Shown piece after piece: positions 8,448 to 15,313 of a DNA stretch of 64,000 nt; positions within the stretch are counted from its first letter, which is position 1, and every line of letters starts with the position of its first letter. Source of the DNA: Pseudomonas gessardii (lineage in GTDB: Bacteria; Pseudomonadota; Gammaproteobacteria; Pseudomonadales; Pseudomonadaceae); contig NZ_MNPU01000006.1 of NCBI RefSeq assembly GCF_001983165.1, forward strand, positions 1-64,000, read 5' to 3'. The translations under genes were made by a program, and so were the position numbers. The notes below the pieces were generated by a model that was not told where the DNA came from, made no database searches, and saw only the letters and a list, made by a program, of their open reading frames with translations.

Positions 8448-8467
8448 GGGGTGTGGGAGGACAGATC
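8448..8467. repeat. Attachment-site repeat, right copy
   Basis: Identical to 3599-3618. It lies inside the stranded first codons of the original mutS, so this side marks the pre-insertion chromosome. Confidence 0.88.
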
Positions 8468-8485
8468 GGACGTATTTTTACTCAT
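8448..8485 (-). pseudogene. Stranded original 5' end of mutS
   Basis: Read from 8485 on the minus strand: ATG then [12 protein letters not shown], after which homology stops at the att repeat. Joined at the repeat to the body at 1045-3600, this gives a normal Pseudomonas MutS N-terminus. It shows where mutS began before element 1 arrived. Its original upstream region now separates it from the divergent repressor gene at 8683. Confidence 0.85.
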
Positions 8486-8631
8486 TGGATAGTAGGCAAT
8501 TTCGTTGAAAGTGATGGGGCAAAGGGGGCGCTTGGCCCAGTATTTTTGCGATGGGCGCAAGGTTAACACGCGAGGTCAGTGCTTCGCAGTTCACAAACGG
8601 GCAGGTACAACCGCAGACCCCATGCACAAAA

Positions 8632-8647
8632 TATGCAAATTAGCATT
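8632..8647 (+). promoter_or_regulatory. Operator-like palindrome before the repressor gene
   Basis: TATGCAAATTAGCATT fits TATGC-N6-GCATA with one change in the last position. It lies 36 bp before the ATG of the repressor gene, a natural place for autoregulation. Confidence 0.5.
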
Positions 8648-8682
8648 TGCCAACCCCCAAAACTCCCGTCACTATCCCCGTT

Positions 8683-9411
8683 ATGCAAAAACGCAACGTT
8701 TCAATCGTCTTAAGAGAGCTGCTCGATCGCGACGGGATCTCCCCCACGGAGCTTCACCGGCGTACCGGCGTGCCTCAATCCACTCTGTCCCGGATTCTCA
8801 GCGGCAAGATCGTTGATCCGTCGGACAAGCACATCTCGCGTATCGCCGATTATTTCCGCGTAAGCACCGACCAGTTGCGCGGGCGCGCGGGGGCGGCGTG
8901 GCAGGATGAGCGCGATCCGATGCATTCGGAGCTCAAGGATATAAGCCTGTGGGACGACGACACGCCCGTTAATGATGACGAGGTGTCGATCCCCTTTTTG
9001 CGCGAGGTTGAATTGGCTGCTGGATCAGGAAGATTCGTCATCGAGGAAAGCGAGAAGGCCAGCCTGCGTTTTGGTAAGCGCAGCCTGCGGCATAACGGTG
9101 TGCAGTTCGACCAGGCCAAGTGTGTGACGGTACGCGGCAACAGCATGCTGCCGGTGCTGCGCGATGGGGCGACGGTAGGGGTGAATGCCGGCAAGAGCGG
9201 GATCGGCGATATCGTGGATGGTGACTTGTATGCCATCAATCACAACGGTCAATTGCGGGTCAAACAGCTCTATCGCCTGCCTTCGGGGATCCGCCTGCGC
9301 AGCTTCAACCGGGATGAGCATCCCGATGAGGACTACAGCTTCCAGGAGATCCAGGAAGAGCAGATCAGCATCCTCGGTCACGTTTTTTGGTGGGGCATGT
9401 ACGCCCGCTAA
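8683..9411 (+). CDS. prtR: LexA/CI-type tailocin repressor (PrtR-like)
   Basis: A 242-residue protein. The N-terminal HTH (about residues 8-60, SPTELHRRTGVPQSTLSRIL) is Cro/CI-like. The C-terminal half is an S24 self-cleaving domain: the likely cleavage site Ala-Gly lies in LAAGSGRF near residue 113, the nucleophilic Ser in RGNSMLPV near 154, and the general-base Lys in LRVKQLYR near 194. I prefer the ATG at 8683; an in-frame TTG at 8647 would add 12 residues, and neither has a clear Shine-Dalgarno sequence. By analogy with PrtR, activated RecA triggers self-cleavage and tailocin expression. TATGC-N6-GCATA palindromes flank the gene on both sides. Confidence 0.9.
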   Translation: MQKRNVSIVLRELLDRDGISPTELHRRTGVPQSTLSRILSGKIVDPSDKHISRIADYFRVSTDQLRGRAGAAWQDERDPMHSELKDISLWDDDTPVNDDEVSIPFLREVELAAGSGRFVIEESEKASLRFGKRSLRHNGVQFDQAKCVTVRGNSMLPVLRDGATVGVNAGKSGIGDIVDGDLYAINHNGQLRVKQLYRLPSGIRLRSFNRDEHPDEDYSFQEIQEEQISILGHVFWWGMYAR

Positions 9412-9428
9412 CCCTTCTTTGTAAGAAG

Positions 9429-9453
9429 CAGCCCGCCCAAGAGCGGGCTTTTT
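9429..9453 (+). terminator. Repressor gene terminator
   Basis: AGCCCGC-CCAAGA-GCGGGCT followed by a T run, 18 bp after the repressor stop. Confidence 0.85.
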
Positions 9454-9495
9454 TTCGTCTGTAGAAAACCGCCAAGTACCCACCCCGCAAGGCTT

Positions 9496-9566
9496 TTATG
9501 CGAATTCGCATAAGTTTTGCAAAATAAAATGCATTTATGCATTGACTGTATATGCATACATGCATA
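9496..9566 (+). promoter_or_regulatory. Tailocin operator array
   Basis: Three palindromes of common design lie here: TTATGCGAATTCGCATAA (9496-9513, perfect), AATGCATTTATGCATT (9528-9543) and TATGCATACATGCATA (9551-9566). All share (T/A)ATGC-N6-GCAT(A/T). The second and third overlap the -35 and spacer of the promoter at 9542-9570, so bound repressor would exclude RNA polymerase. Half-sites alternate at near-helical spacing, which could allow cooperative binding. Confidence 0.75.
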
Positions 9567-9570
9567 TTCT
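9542..9570 (+). promoter_or_regulatory. Sigma-70 promoter of the tailocin leader
   Basis: TTGACT (9542-9547), a 17-bp spacer and TATTCT (9565-9570) form a good sigma-70 promoter. An operator fills the spacer. Transcription should start near 9577, about 430 nt before the first tailocin gene. Confidence 0.7.
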
Positions 9571-9576
9571 CCATCT

Positions 9577-9921
9577 CAAGCCAGCCAACAAGGCCTGGTG
9601 GAGGCGGCAAGGATGCTGCCAAGGAAGACAAGGAAGGCACGTAACACTGGCATGGACGCCACCGAGTGATGGCAAGGACGCCAGGCAACACCGGCAAGGA
9701 TGCCGACGCTCTTTAGTTTCACGGTTTTACAACAGGCAGCGATGAACCGGCCTTGACGGTTCAGAGGGTTGGCAACTGACCCGGGTGTGCAGCGTAAAGC
9801 ACCAGAAGCAGTTATCCGGCAGACAGGGATCGTGGTCGGAAAAACATCAAGGAAGAATCCGTAACGCGCCAGTAGCGCCTAAGGACAGCATTACTGAAAA
9901 GCCTGGGCCACCGGGCTTTTT
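9577..9921 (+). ncRNA. Tailocin leader RNA with Rsm-type motif array
   Basis: The predicted transcript carries seven copies of CANGGANG, the core of the RsmA/RsmE site: 9608, 9620, 9629, 9651, 9673, 9695 and 9848. Three lie in small hairpins whose loops hold AGGA: GGCAAGGATGCTGCC (9606-9620), GGCAAGGACGCC (9671-9682) and GGCAAGGATGCC (9693-9704). A strong terminator-like hairpin ends it at 9897-9921. It contains no convincing ORF. It could be a regulated 5' leader of the tailocin mRNA, an Rsm-sequestering sRNA, or both. The motifs are seen; the role is inferred. Confidence 0.45.
9897..9921 (+). terminator. Terminator or attenuator in the tailocin leader
   Basis: AAAAGCCTGG-GCCA-CCGGGCTTTTT makes a 10-bp stem with one G-T pair and a T-rich end, about 80 bp before the holin gene. 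Transcription of the operon must pass it. Confidence 0.65.
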
Positions 9922-9962
9922 GGAATGCCTACCGACAACCCCATCCATCTATTGACCCAAGC

Positions 9963-9982
9963 ACCGGCCACCTGCCGGTTTT
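9963..9982 (+). terminator. Second hairpin before the holin gene
   Basis: ACCGGC-CACCT-GCCGGT followed by TTT, 22 bp before the holin start. The stem is short and the T run weak, so it may instead be a leader hairpin. Confidence 0.35.
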
Positions 9983-10003
9983 ACGCATTCCAGGAGGCGT
10001 GAC

Positions 10004-10336
10004 ATGACAAACGAGCAGCAAGCGTTGGCAGAAATGCCTATCTGGCTGGTGATTATTCTGGCCCTGATCGGCGGCGTGTCCGGGGAGATGTGGCGCGCCG
10101 ACAAGGAGGGCGCCCGCGGTTGGTCGCTGGTCCGCCGCCTGGCCCTGCGTTCCGGGGCCTGCATGGTGTGCGGGGTTTCAGCGTTGATGTTGCTGTACGC
10201 CGCTGGCATGTCGATCTGGACGGCCGGCGCGCTCGGGTGCTTGACCGCCATGGCCGGCGCCGATGTTGCCATCGGCCTTTATGAGCGCTGGGCTGCCAGG
10301 CGCATCGGGGTCAACCCGCCCCCGGATTCAAAGTGA
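10004..10336 (+). CDS. Tailocin holin
   Basis: The 110-residue protein has three hydrophobic segments at about residues 12-27, 49-68 and 70-88 and a short basic C-terminus, as in R-pyocin holins. Holins open the inner membrane so that the endolysin can reach the wall and tailocin particles are released by lysis. AGGAGG lies nine bases before the ATG. It is first in the operon, as in the P. aeruginosa R-pyocin cluster, away from the endolysin and spanins at the distal end. Confidence 0.82.
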   Translation: MTNEQQALAEMPIWLVIILALIGGVSGEMWRADKEGARGWSLVRRLALRSGACMVCGVSALMLLYAAGMSIWTAGALGCLTAMAGADVAIGLYERWAARRIGVNPPPDSK

Positions 10337-10356
10337 TTGTTGCAAGGAAGCCACCC

Positions 10357-10869
10357 ATGACCCTTATTGAAAAACCTTCACAGCTGCCGATTGCCGTCGG
10401 CCAGGCCCTGCGTGCAGCGTTCCCCGAGCTACGGGTGGGCAGCCCGCCGGGCATTCTGGCGGCGGATGAAACCGCCGTGGCGATCACGGTCGAGCGCAAT
10501 GGCCCGGGCGTACGCTCCCTTGAAGGGCGCAAGGCCCATGTCTTGTCGATTTCGCTCAAGGTCATGGCCGCCCAGGGCGCGCAGCCCTTTGACGCCTGCG
10601 ACCTGGCAAGCCGGCTGATGGACCTGGTGCTGGATAACCGTTGGCAGTTGCCGCCGGCCCAGTGCGATGTGCCGGTGAATATCGTTGCGCTGCCGTCGAC
10701 CCCGGTGGGGGCCGAACCCAACTACGACAGTTGGACCGTGTCCTTCAGCCAGACCCTTTACCTCGGCCCGCCGCTGCTCGACGACCCCATCGGCAAGCCG
10801 CTGTTTGCCCGGACCTGGGAAGTGTCGGATATCGACGACCCCGATCAATACCGGCCATTGCAGGAGTAG
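10357..10869 (+). CDS. Conserved tailocin protein of unknown function
   Basis: A 170-residue protein starting MTLIEKPSQLP, with AAGGAAG seven bases before the ATG at 10357; I reject an upstream ATT/GTG-type start overlapping the holin. It occupies the slot between holin and baseplate V that holds an uncharacterised gene in R-pyocin clusters. Mixed alpha/beta composition, no membrane segment. A tail-completion or baseplate-associated role is possible but not shown. Confidence 0.7.
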   Translation: MTLIEKPSQLPIAVGQALRAAFPELRVGSPPGILAADETAVAITVERNGPGVRSLEGRKAHVLSISLKVMAAQGAQPFDACDLASRLMDLVLDNRWQLPPAQCDVPVNIVALPSTPVGAEPNYDSWTVSFSQTLYLGPPLLDDPIGKPLFARTWEVSDIDDPDQYRPLQE

Positions 10870-10872
10870 CCC

Positions 10873-11484
10873 ATGTTCGATGCATTGTTACGCCTGCAAT
10901 TGGCGCCCATCGTCGAGCGCCTGGCACAGATGGAAACCCAGCTGGAAGACCTCTATCGGCGGGCCGAGAGCTTTTGCCGGATCGGCGTGTGCCAGGAAGT
11001 TGATGCGGCCAGCAACACCTGCAAGGTCAGCCATGGCGAGTTGCTGACCCCGGCGATTCGCTTTTTCAACCCCAGCGCCGGGGCGCAGACGGAAACGCGG
11101 ATCCCCACAGTGGGTGAGCAATGCCTGTTGCTCAACTACGGCGGCGGCGAGGGTGGGGGGCAGTCGGTGGCGCTGTTTGGCCTGAACAGTGATCGCTTCC
11201 CACCGCTGTCCAGCGTGGCCAGCCTGACGAGCCGGCGTTACCCGGACGGGACGCAAAGTGCTTATGACGCCGCAGGCCATGTCATGAATTGGAGCAATGG
11301 CCCCACGGTCTTCAGCGGTTCTCGCGAGCAGGTGGAAATAAGCCTGGGCGCCGCCCGTTTGGTCATGACCGCCGCCGCCATCAGTGTGCAGGTCGGTGCA
11401 GTCGGCATGCTGCTGGATGCGTCCGGCGTTCACTTGAGTGGCCCGGTGGTGGATCACCAGGGCCGAGTTATCAGCACGGCATAA
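10873..11484 (+). CDS. Baseplate assembly protein V (central spike)
   Basis: This 203-residue protein corresponds to P2 gpV. Residues 40-110 form an OB-fold-like domain (RIPTVGEQCLLL), followed by beta-rich repeats (VFSGSREQVEISLGAARLVM, ISVQVGAVGMLLDASGVHLSG) expected for the trimeric beta-helix spike that pierces the target outer membrane. No histidine-rich iron-binding tip is obvious at the C-terminus. It starts three bases after the preceding stop codon. Confidence 0.9.
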   Translation: MFDALLRLQLAPIVERLAQMETQLEDLYRRAESFCRIGVCQEVDAASNTCKVSHGELLTPAIRFFNPSAGAQTETRIPTVGEQCLLLNYGGGEGGGQSVALFGLNSDRFPPLSSVASLTSRRYPDGTQSAYDAAGHVMNWSNGPTVFSGSREQVEISLGAARLVMTAAAISVQVGAVGMLLDASGVHLSGPVVDHQGRVISTA

Positions 11485-11493
11485 GGATTTGCC

Positions 11494-11826
11494 ATGATCG
11501 GAATTGAGAGAAACACCGGGGCCGTGGTGGACGACTGGCCGCAATTTGTCCAGCGCGCCACCCGGGCCCTGACCACGCCGTTGGGCACACGGCAGAAACG
11601 CCCGCTGTACGGTTCGCTGATCCCGCAACTGCTGGGGCAGAACCTGGGCGACGATCTGCTGATCCTCGCCCAAAGCCACGCCGCCCAGGCTTTTTACAAC
11701 CCGCAGAACGGCATCGGCGATTTTGTGCCGCAAGTCATCGTCGCCAATCGCCAGGGCGCAGGCCTGTTACTGCGGTTTGCCGGCACCTGGAAAAACCGCA
11801 AGCAATCCTTCGAGGTGGTGACATGA
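11494..11826 (+). CDS. Baseplate wedge protein W (gp25-like)
   Basis: A 110-residue GPW/gp25 family protein (MIGIERNTGAVVDDW...RQKRPLYGSLIPQLL). The arginine-rich turn preceding YGS is typical; this family has the lysozyme-like fold of T4 gp25 and helps start sheath assembly at the baseplate. It overlaps the J gene by four bases (ATGA), implying coupled translation. Confidence 0.92.
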   Translation: MIGIERNTGAVVDDWPQFVQRATRALTTPLGTRQKRPLYGSLIPQLLGQNLGDDLLILAQSHAAQAFYNPQNGIGDFVPQVIVANRQGAGLLLRFAGTWKNRKQSFEVVT

Positions 11827-12818
11827 GCATGTTGATCCCCGGGCAGAACCAATTGGCACCGCCCGACCTGATTGCCGTCGACGAATTCGAGCCGCTGCTG
11901 GCGCAGTTCAAGGCGTTTGTCGTCGACTATGTGGCCGCCCGCGCCCCGCAAAGCGCGGCCAAGCTCAAGGTCAGCCTGGACAACGAAAGCGAGTTGCTGA
12001 CCCTGGCCCTGGAGGCGTTTTGTGTGCGCCTGCAAACCCATGAGCGCAAGTACAACGCGCGGATCCAGCAGATGCTGGCGTGGTGGGCCACCGGCAGCAA
12101 CCTGGACGCGCGCCTGGCCGATATGGGCCTGGAGCGCCAGGTGCTCGACCCCGGCGACCCGGCGGCGTTCCCGCCGGTGCCGCCGACCCTCGAAAGCGAT
12201 GATGATGCCCGGCTGCGTTACTACCTGGCACCCCACGCGCCGGCCGCCGGTTCACGCATGCAGTATCGGCGCGAGGTGTTTACCCTCGGCGAGCGACCGG
12301 CGGTCAAAGTCCACAGTACCGCTGCGGGCGTGGTTACGGTTAGCTACACCTTCGACCCGGATGGTTATGCCGCCCAGGTCAAGGATGGCAACGCCCGGCG
12401 CACCGCGCCAGGAGAGGTGATGGTCACCGTGCTGTCCCGTGCCGGCAATGGCACACCGTCGGCAGATTTGCTTGACGGGGTGCGGCGCCATTTCGCCCGG
12501 CCCGATGTCCGCCCGGAAACCGATTGGGTGACGGTGCAGGGCGCGCAGATCGTGCCGTACAAGATCCGCGTAGTGGCCAAGATCAACGCCGGCCCCGACT
12601 CGGGGCTGACGCAAGTGGCGGCCCAGCAGTTACTGCAGACCTATGCTGAGTCCTGTCACTGCCTGGAAGGGCGCGTGGACCCGAGCTGGATCGACTACAC
12701 CATCCACACCGCCGGGGCCGCGCAACTGGAGATTCTCGAACCGCTGGCGCCGATTATCACCACGGCGTTCCAGGCGCCGTATTGCACGGGTGTCGAGGTA
12801 CAGGTGCGCAGCTTATGA
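11823..12818 (+). CDS. Baseplate protein J
   Basis: The 331-residue product is the P2 gpJ-like baseplate wedge component. Features include the N-terminal helical segment, the RLADMGLERQVLDPGD motif and the central beta-rich core. It acts with W and I to build the wedges that trigger contraction. Start and stop codons overlap those of W and I by four bases each. Confidence 0.92.
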   Translation: MSMLIPGQNQLAPPDLIAVDEFEPLLAQFKAFVVDYVAARAPQSAAKLKVSLDNESELLTLALEAFCVRLQTHERKYNARIQQMLAWWATGSNLDARLADMGLERQVLDPGDPAAFPPVPPTLESDDDARLRYYLAPHAPAAGSRMQYRREVFTLGERPAVKVHSTAAGVVTVSYTFDPDGYAAQVKDGNARRTAPGEVMVTVLSRAGNGTPSADLLDGVRRHFARPDVRPETDWVTVQGAQIVPYKIRVVAKINAGPDSGLTQVAAQQLLQTYAESCHCLEGRVDPSWIDYTIHTAGAAQLEILEPLAPIITTAFQAPYCTGVEVQVRSL

Positions 12819-13453
12819 ATGAACAATCACCCAGCCTGTTGCCCGCCAACAGCTCACCGCTGGAGAAGGCGCTGGACCTGGGCTTTGGCCGCCTGCTCGA
12901 ACGGGTCGTCCCGCCATTCCCGGCGCTGATGAACCCGCTGCAAACGCCAGCGCCATTCCTGCCTTACCTGGCCGCCGACCGTGGCGTCAGCGAATGGGAT
13001 GCCTCTGCCGGCGAAACCGAAAAACGCCTGACGGTGGCACTGTCCTGGCAGATCCAGCGCCAGGCCGGGACGCCCAAGGCCTTGAGCCACGCGGTCGAGT
13101 CCCTGGGGTTCACCCCCAATATCCTGGCCTGGTACCAACAGCGCCCGCCGGCCCAGCCCTACACCTTTGACGTGCAGGCGATCATCGGCCGCAGTTGGTC
13201 CAGTGGCGACCACAACCGCCTGATCCGCCGCATCAACGCGGCCAAGAGCGAGCGCGACCTGGCCACCATCACCCTGGTGCACGAAGTGTTCGGTGGGCTG
13301 CCGATGACCGGCGCCGTCCACCGGGCGCTGAACGACGGCGAGCTGTCGCTGTGGGGCGCCTTGCCGGAACTTGCGTTGAGTTCAAGGCTTAACAGTGCGG
13401 GCGTGGCCCAGCACTACACCATTAACGACTACGACCTCAGGGCGCAGCCATGA
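12815..13453 (+). CDS. Tail protein I (baseplate)
   Basis: A 212-residue P2 gpI-like protein beginning MNEQSPSLLPANSS. The PFLPYLAADRGVSEWD stretch near residue 50 is characteristic of the family. It connects baseplate wedges to the fibre. The ATG at 12815 overlaps the J stop codon; the fibre gene then overlaps its own stop by four bases. Confidence 0.92.
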   Translation: MNEQSPSLLPANSSPLEKALDLGFGRLLERVVPPFPALMNPLQTPAPFLPYLAADRGVSEWDASAGETEKRLTVALSWQIQRQAGTPKALSHAVESLGFTPNILAWYQQRPPAQPYTFDVQAIIGRSWSSGDHNRLIRRINAAKSERDLATITLVHEVFGGLPMTGAVHRALNDGELSLWGALPELALSSRLNSAGVAQHYTINDYDLRAQP

Positions 13454-13983
13454 CCGATGACATTACGCGCCTGGTGCGCTTCACCTCCAAGGGTTTGGAT
13501 GAAGTGCTGCAGGCAAAGAACCAAGGCTTGAAAGGCGAAATCACCCACATCGCCGCCGGCACCGGCCGCTACCACCCCACCGGCAACGAAACCGCCCTGC
13601 GCGATGAGCGCCAGCGCGTGGCAATTGTGGATTACGAAGACCTGGGCCAGCACCAACTGCGCATGGCCGCGCTGTTTGATGGCGATGGCGAGTACGAGAT
13701 TGGCGAGTTTGGGTTTTATCTCGCCAGTGGCACGTTGTTGGCCGTGTATTCGGTGGCGGGGCAGTTGCTGACGTATAAGGCGGCGGCTGCGCGGGTGCTG
13801 CAGAAGTTTACGTTGGATATTTCGCCGTTGCCGGTCGATAGCGTCACCGTGATCGTGGGCTCGGAAAACCTCAACATCCTGATGGTGGATGAGTTGGCGT
13901 CGCTCTCGACGGCCAGCATCGACAACATGGCGCGGGGAGTCGGAGTTTTATTTCGATTGATGGCGCTTGAAGCGAAGGCTTAA
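13450..13983 (+). CDS. Tail-fibre N-terminal (baseplate-attachment) protein
   Basis: The 177-residue protein resembles the conserved N-terminal domain of P2/R-pyocin tail fibres: an RFTSKGLDEVLQAKNQGLKGEI opening, a GTGRYHPTGNET turn, and a beta-rich body. Typical R-pyocin fibres are around 700 residues, so this is only the base. The distal, receptor-binding part appears to be encoded separately by the next gene. The GC-rich 5' end passes into less GC-rich DNA towards the stop. Confidence 0.82.
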   Translation: MTDDITRLVRFTSKGLDEVLQAKNQGLKGEITHIAAGTGRYHPTGNETALRDERQRVAIVDYEDLGQHQLRMAALFDGDGEYEIGEFGFYLASGTLLAVYSVAGQLLTYKAAAARVLQKFTLDISPLPVDSVTVIVGSENLNILMVDELASLSTASIDNMARGVGVLFRLMALEAKA

Positions 13984-14016
13984 CACAAGATCAATGCACT
14001 ACAAGGAGTTTAAACA

Positions 14017-14769
14017 TTGAGTACTGAACAGCAATTGGCCGCGGTTGTCAGCGCGGCAAATAATCTGACGGGTGTTGTAACGGGCAAGATCGGTGAGATT
14101 GATCGAGCGCTTGAAGCGGCACAACGAACCTACCGCGAACAGCTTGCGAGTTTGGATCAGCGTTTGCCCAGGCTGGCGCTTACGCAAAATTTTAGTATGG
14201 CGCCGGATGCCACAGGCAATCTGATTGAGGGGTGGGATATCCATCAGCAGGTAACTACAACGAAGCTGCGGACGGTTACCAATACTTCTCAAAAAACTGG
14301 CCGACCCTCGGCAGATGTTGATTTTATGCGACAAGTTCAAGCTGATGTTCGGGAGCAGTTTCCTGACTTTGATATTAGGGCGTCTGAATATTGGAGAAAT
14401 GGTATTCACGTCTGGCAAATGAAATGGACGGATAATGCCGTAAGTGCCTGGCTCGCTTATCCAAAGTCTGTCGATGACGGAAAGTTAAGTGGTGGTCGCC
14501 CGTTACTTATGAACTCGACCGTGACTATAGGTGCTTTTGTTCGGCTAGTTGACGGGGAGATCGGTGGTGCGTGGAGTACAGGGGCCGAGAAGGGCAAGTG
14601 GCGCTGGTGTTCAGTGGTCATGCAACCGACTCGTATGTTTGGTCATTACTGGGTGATCCACCCAATGTGTGTTACAGCAAATGGGGTGGTGGAAGTCATG
14701 CTTGCCGGTGCGTGCACAGGTGTAGTCACTCATCCTGCTGATTGGTCATGCATGTTGGCATTGGATTAA
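14017..14769 (+). CDS. Candidate receptor-binding fibre tip
   Basis: A 250-residue protein begun at TTG 14017, with AAGGAG eight bases upstream. Residues 1-53 are a heptad-like helix (IGEIDRALEAAQRTYREQL), likely a trimeric stalk. The rest is beta-rich and aromatic (EYWRNGIHVWQMKW, GKWRWCSVVMQ, FGHYWVIHPMCV). Position between the fibre base and the fibre chaperone points to the host-range determinant. The gene is visibly less GC-rich than its neighbours, a sign of exchange. I do not recognise its exact family. Confidence 0.65.
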   Translation: MSTEQQLAAVVSAANNLTGVVTGKIGEIDRALEAAQRTYREQLASLDQRLPRLALTQNFSMAPDATGNLIEGWDIHQQVTTTKLRTVTNTSQKTGRPSADVDFMRQVQADVREQFPDFDIRASEYWRNGIHVWQMKWTDNAVSAWLAYPKSVDDGKLSGGRPLLMNSTVTIGAFVRLVDGEIGGAWSTGAEKGKWRWCSVVMQPTRMFGHYWVIHPMCVTANGVVEVMLAGACTGVVTHPADWSCMLALD

Positions 14770-14780
14770 GGAGAACGTTA

Positions 14781-15017
14781 ATGAAACCTATTTTTGCACT
14801 TGCTGAACTGCATCCTCTGATTAAGTGGGCGGAAATCCGAGCATCCCGCGACGCCGATCTGGCCGCCAGCGATTACGCAGCAATGCCCGATTACCCCATG
14901 GCCGATAAAGACCGCCCGGTATTCGTCGCCTACCGCAAGGCACTGCGCGATATCCCCGACCAGGGCGCCGACCCGGACACCGTGATCTGGCCTGAAAAAC
15001 CGGCCTTCCTGAAGTAA
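14781..15017 (+). CDS. Tail-fibre assembly chaperone
   Basis: A 78-residue protein (MKPIFALAELHPLIKWAEIR) with AAGGAG eight bases before the ATG. Small acidic proteins at this position fold or trimerise the fibre and are often specific to it. It is shorter than the P2 gpG chaperone. Two terminator-like hairpins follow, separating the baseplate-fibre block from the sheath block. Confidence 0.7.
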   Translation: MKPIFALAELHPLIKWAEIRASRDADLAASDYAAMPDYPMADKDRPVFVAYRKALRDIPDQGADPDTVIWPEKPAFLK

Positions 15018-15025
15018 CTCACCCC

Positions 15026-15046
15026 ACCGCGACAGCGGTTTTTTTT
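15026..15046 (+). terminator. Terminator after the fibre block
   Basis: ACCGC-GACA-GCGGT followed by eight T, nine bases after the chaperone stop. Confidence 0.7.
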
Positions 15047-15055
15047 CGCCCGCCC

Positions 15056-15078
15056 AAAGCCCCTCCCGCAGGGGCTTT
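15056..15078 (+). terminator. Second hairpin before the sheath block
   Basis: AAAGCCCCT-CCCGC-AGGGGCTTT, followed shortly by CTTTTTGC. With the previous hairpin it could lower transcription into the sheath genes or stabilise mRNA ends. Confidence 0.55.
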
Positions 15079-15107
15079 GCGCTTTTTGCACCCGGAGAAT
15101 TCTCCCC

Positions 15108-15311
15108 ATGGCCAACCGCCAAACCTACACCGTCCTCATCCCATTCCCCACCGGAGCCGGCCACTGGTCCGCCGTCGGCGAGGAGTTGGACCTGCTGGAC
15201 GTCGAAGCAACCGCCCTGCGTACCGCCGGCCGCCTGGAACTGACCAGCGTGCTGGCTGCCGCCCAAGACACCCCACCGGCCAAGAAGGCCGTTACCAAGA
15301 AGGCTGAATAA
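15108..15311 (+). CDS. Small tailocin protein upstream of the sheath
   Basis: A 67-residue protein (MANRQTYTVLIPFPTGAG) ending in an AKKAVTKKAE tail that is lysine-rich. A Shine-Dalgarno-like GGAG lies before the ATG. It ends two bases before the sheath gene. Small genes occur here in Mu-like and some pseudomonad tail clusters; its function is unknown. Confidence 0.65.
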   Translation: MANRQTYTVLIPFPTGAGHWSAVGEELDLLDVEATALRTAGRLELTSVLAAAQDTPPAKKAVTKKAE

Positions 15312-15313
15312 TC

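Larger units (their letters stand above)
3599..8467. mobile_element. Element 1: decayed integrative element in the mutS 5' end
   Basis: The boundaries are a perfect 20-bp direct repeat, GGGGTGTGGGAGGACAGATC, at 3599-3618 and 8448-8467. The content is, in order: a tyrosine integrase remnant beside the left repeat, a fragment of a phage lysis gene pair, a phage-type DNA adenine methylase, a 50-residue ORF, a bacteriocin and immunity pair, then about 760 bp without an intact gene. A second repeat (17 bp) lies just inside each end. This looks like a prophage that lost its structural genes by deletion between int and the lysis genes but kept its cargo. With a broken integrase it should be immobile by itself. 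Confidence 0.85.

Noticed and set aside
9541..9745. Short plus-strand frame in the tailocin leader
   Set aside because: It overlaps the promoter and operators, has no Shine-Dalgarno sequence and contains the Rsm-motif hairpins; RNA function is more likely.
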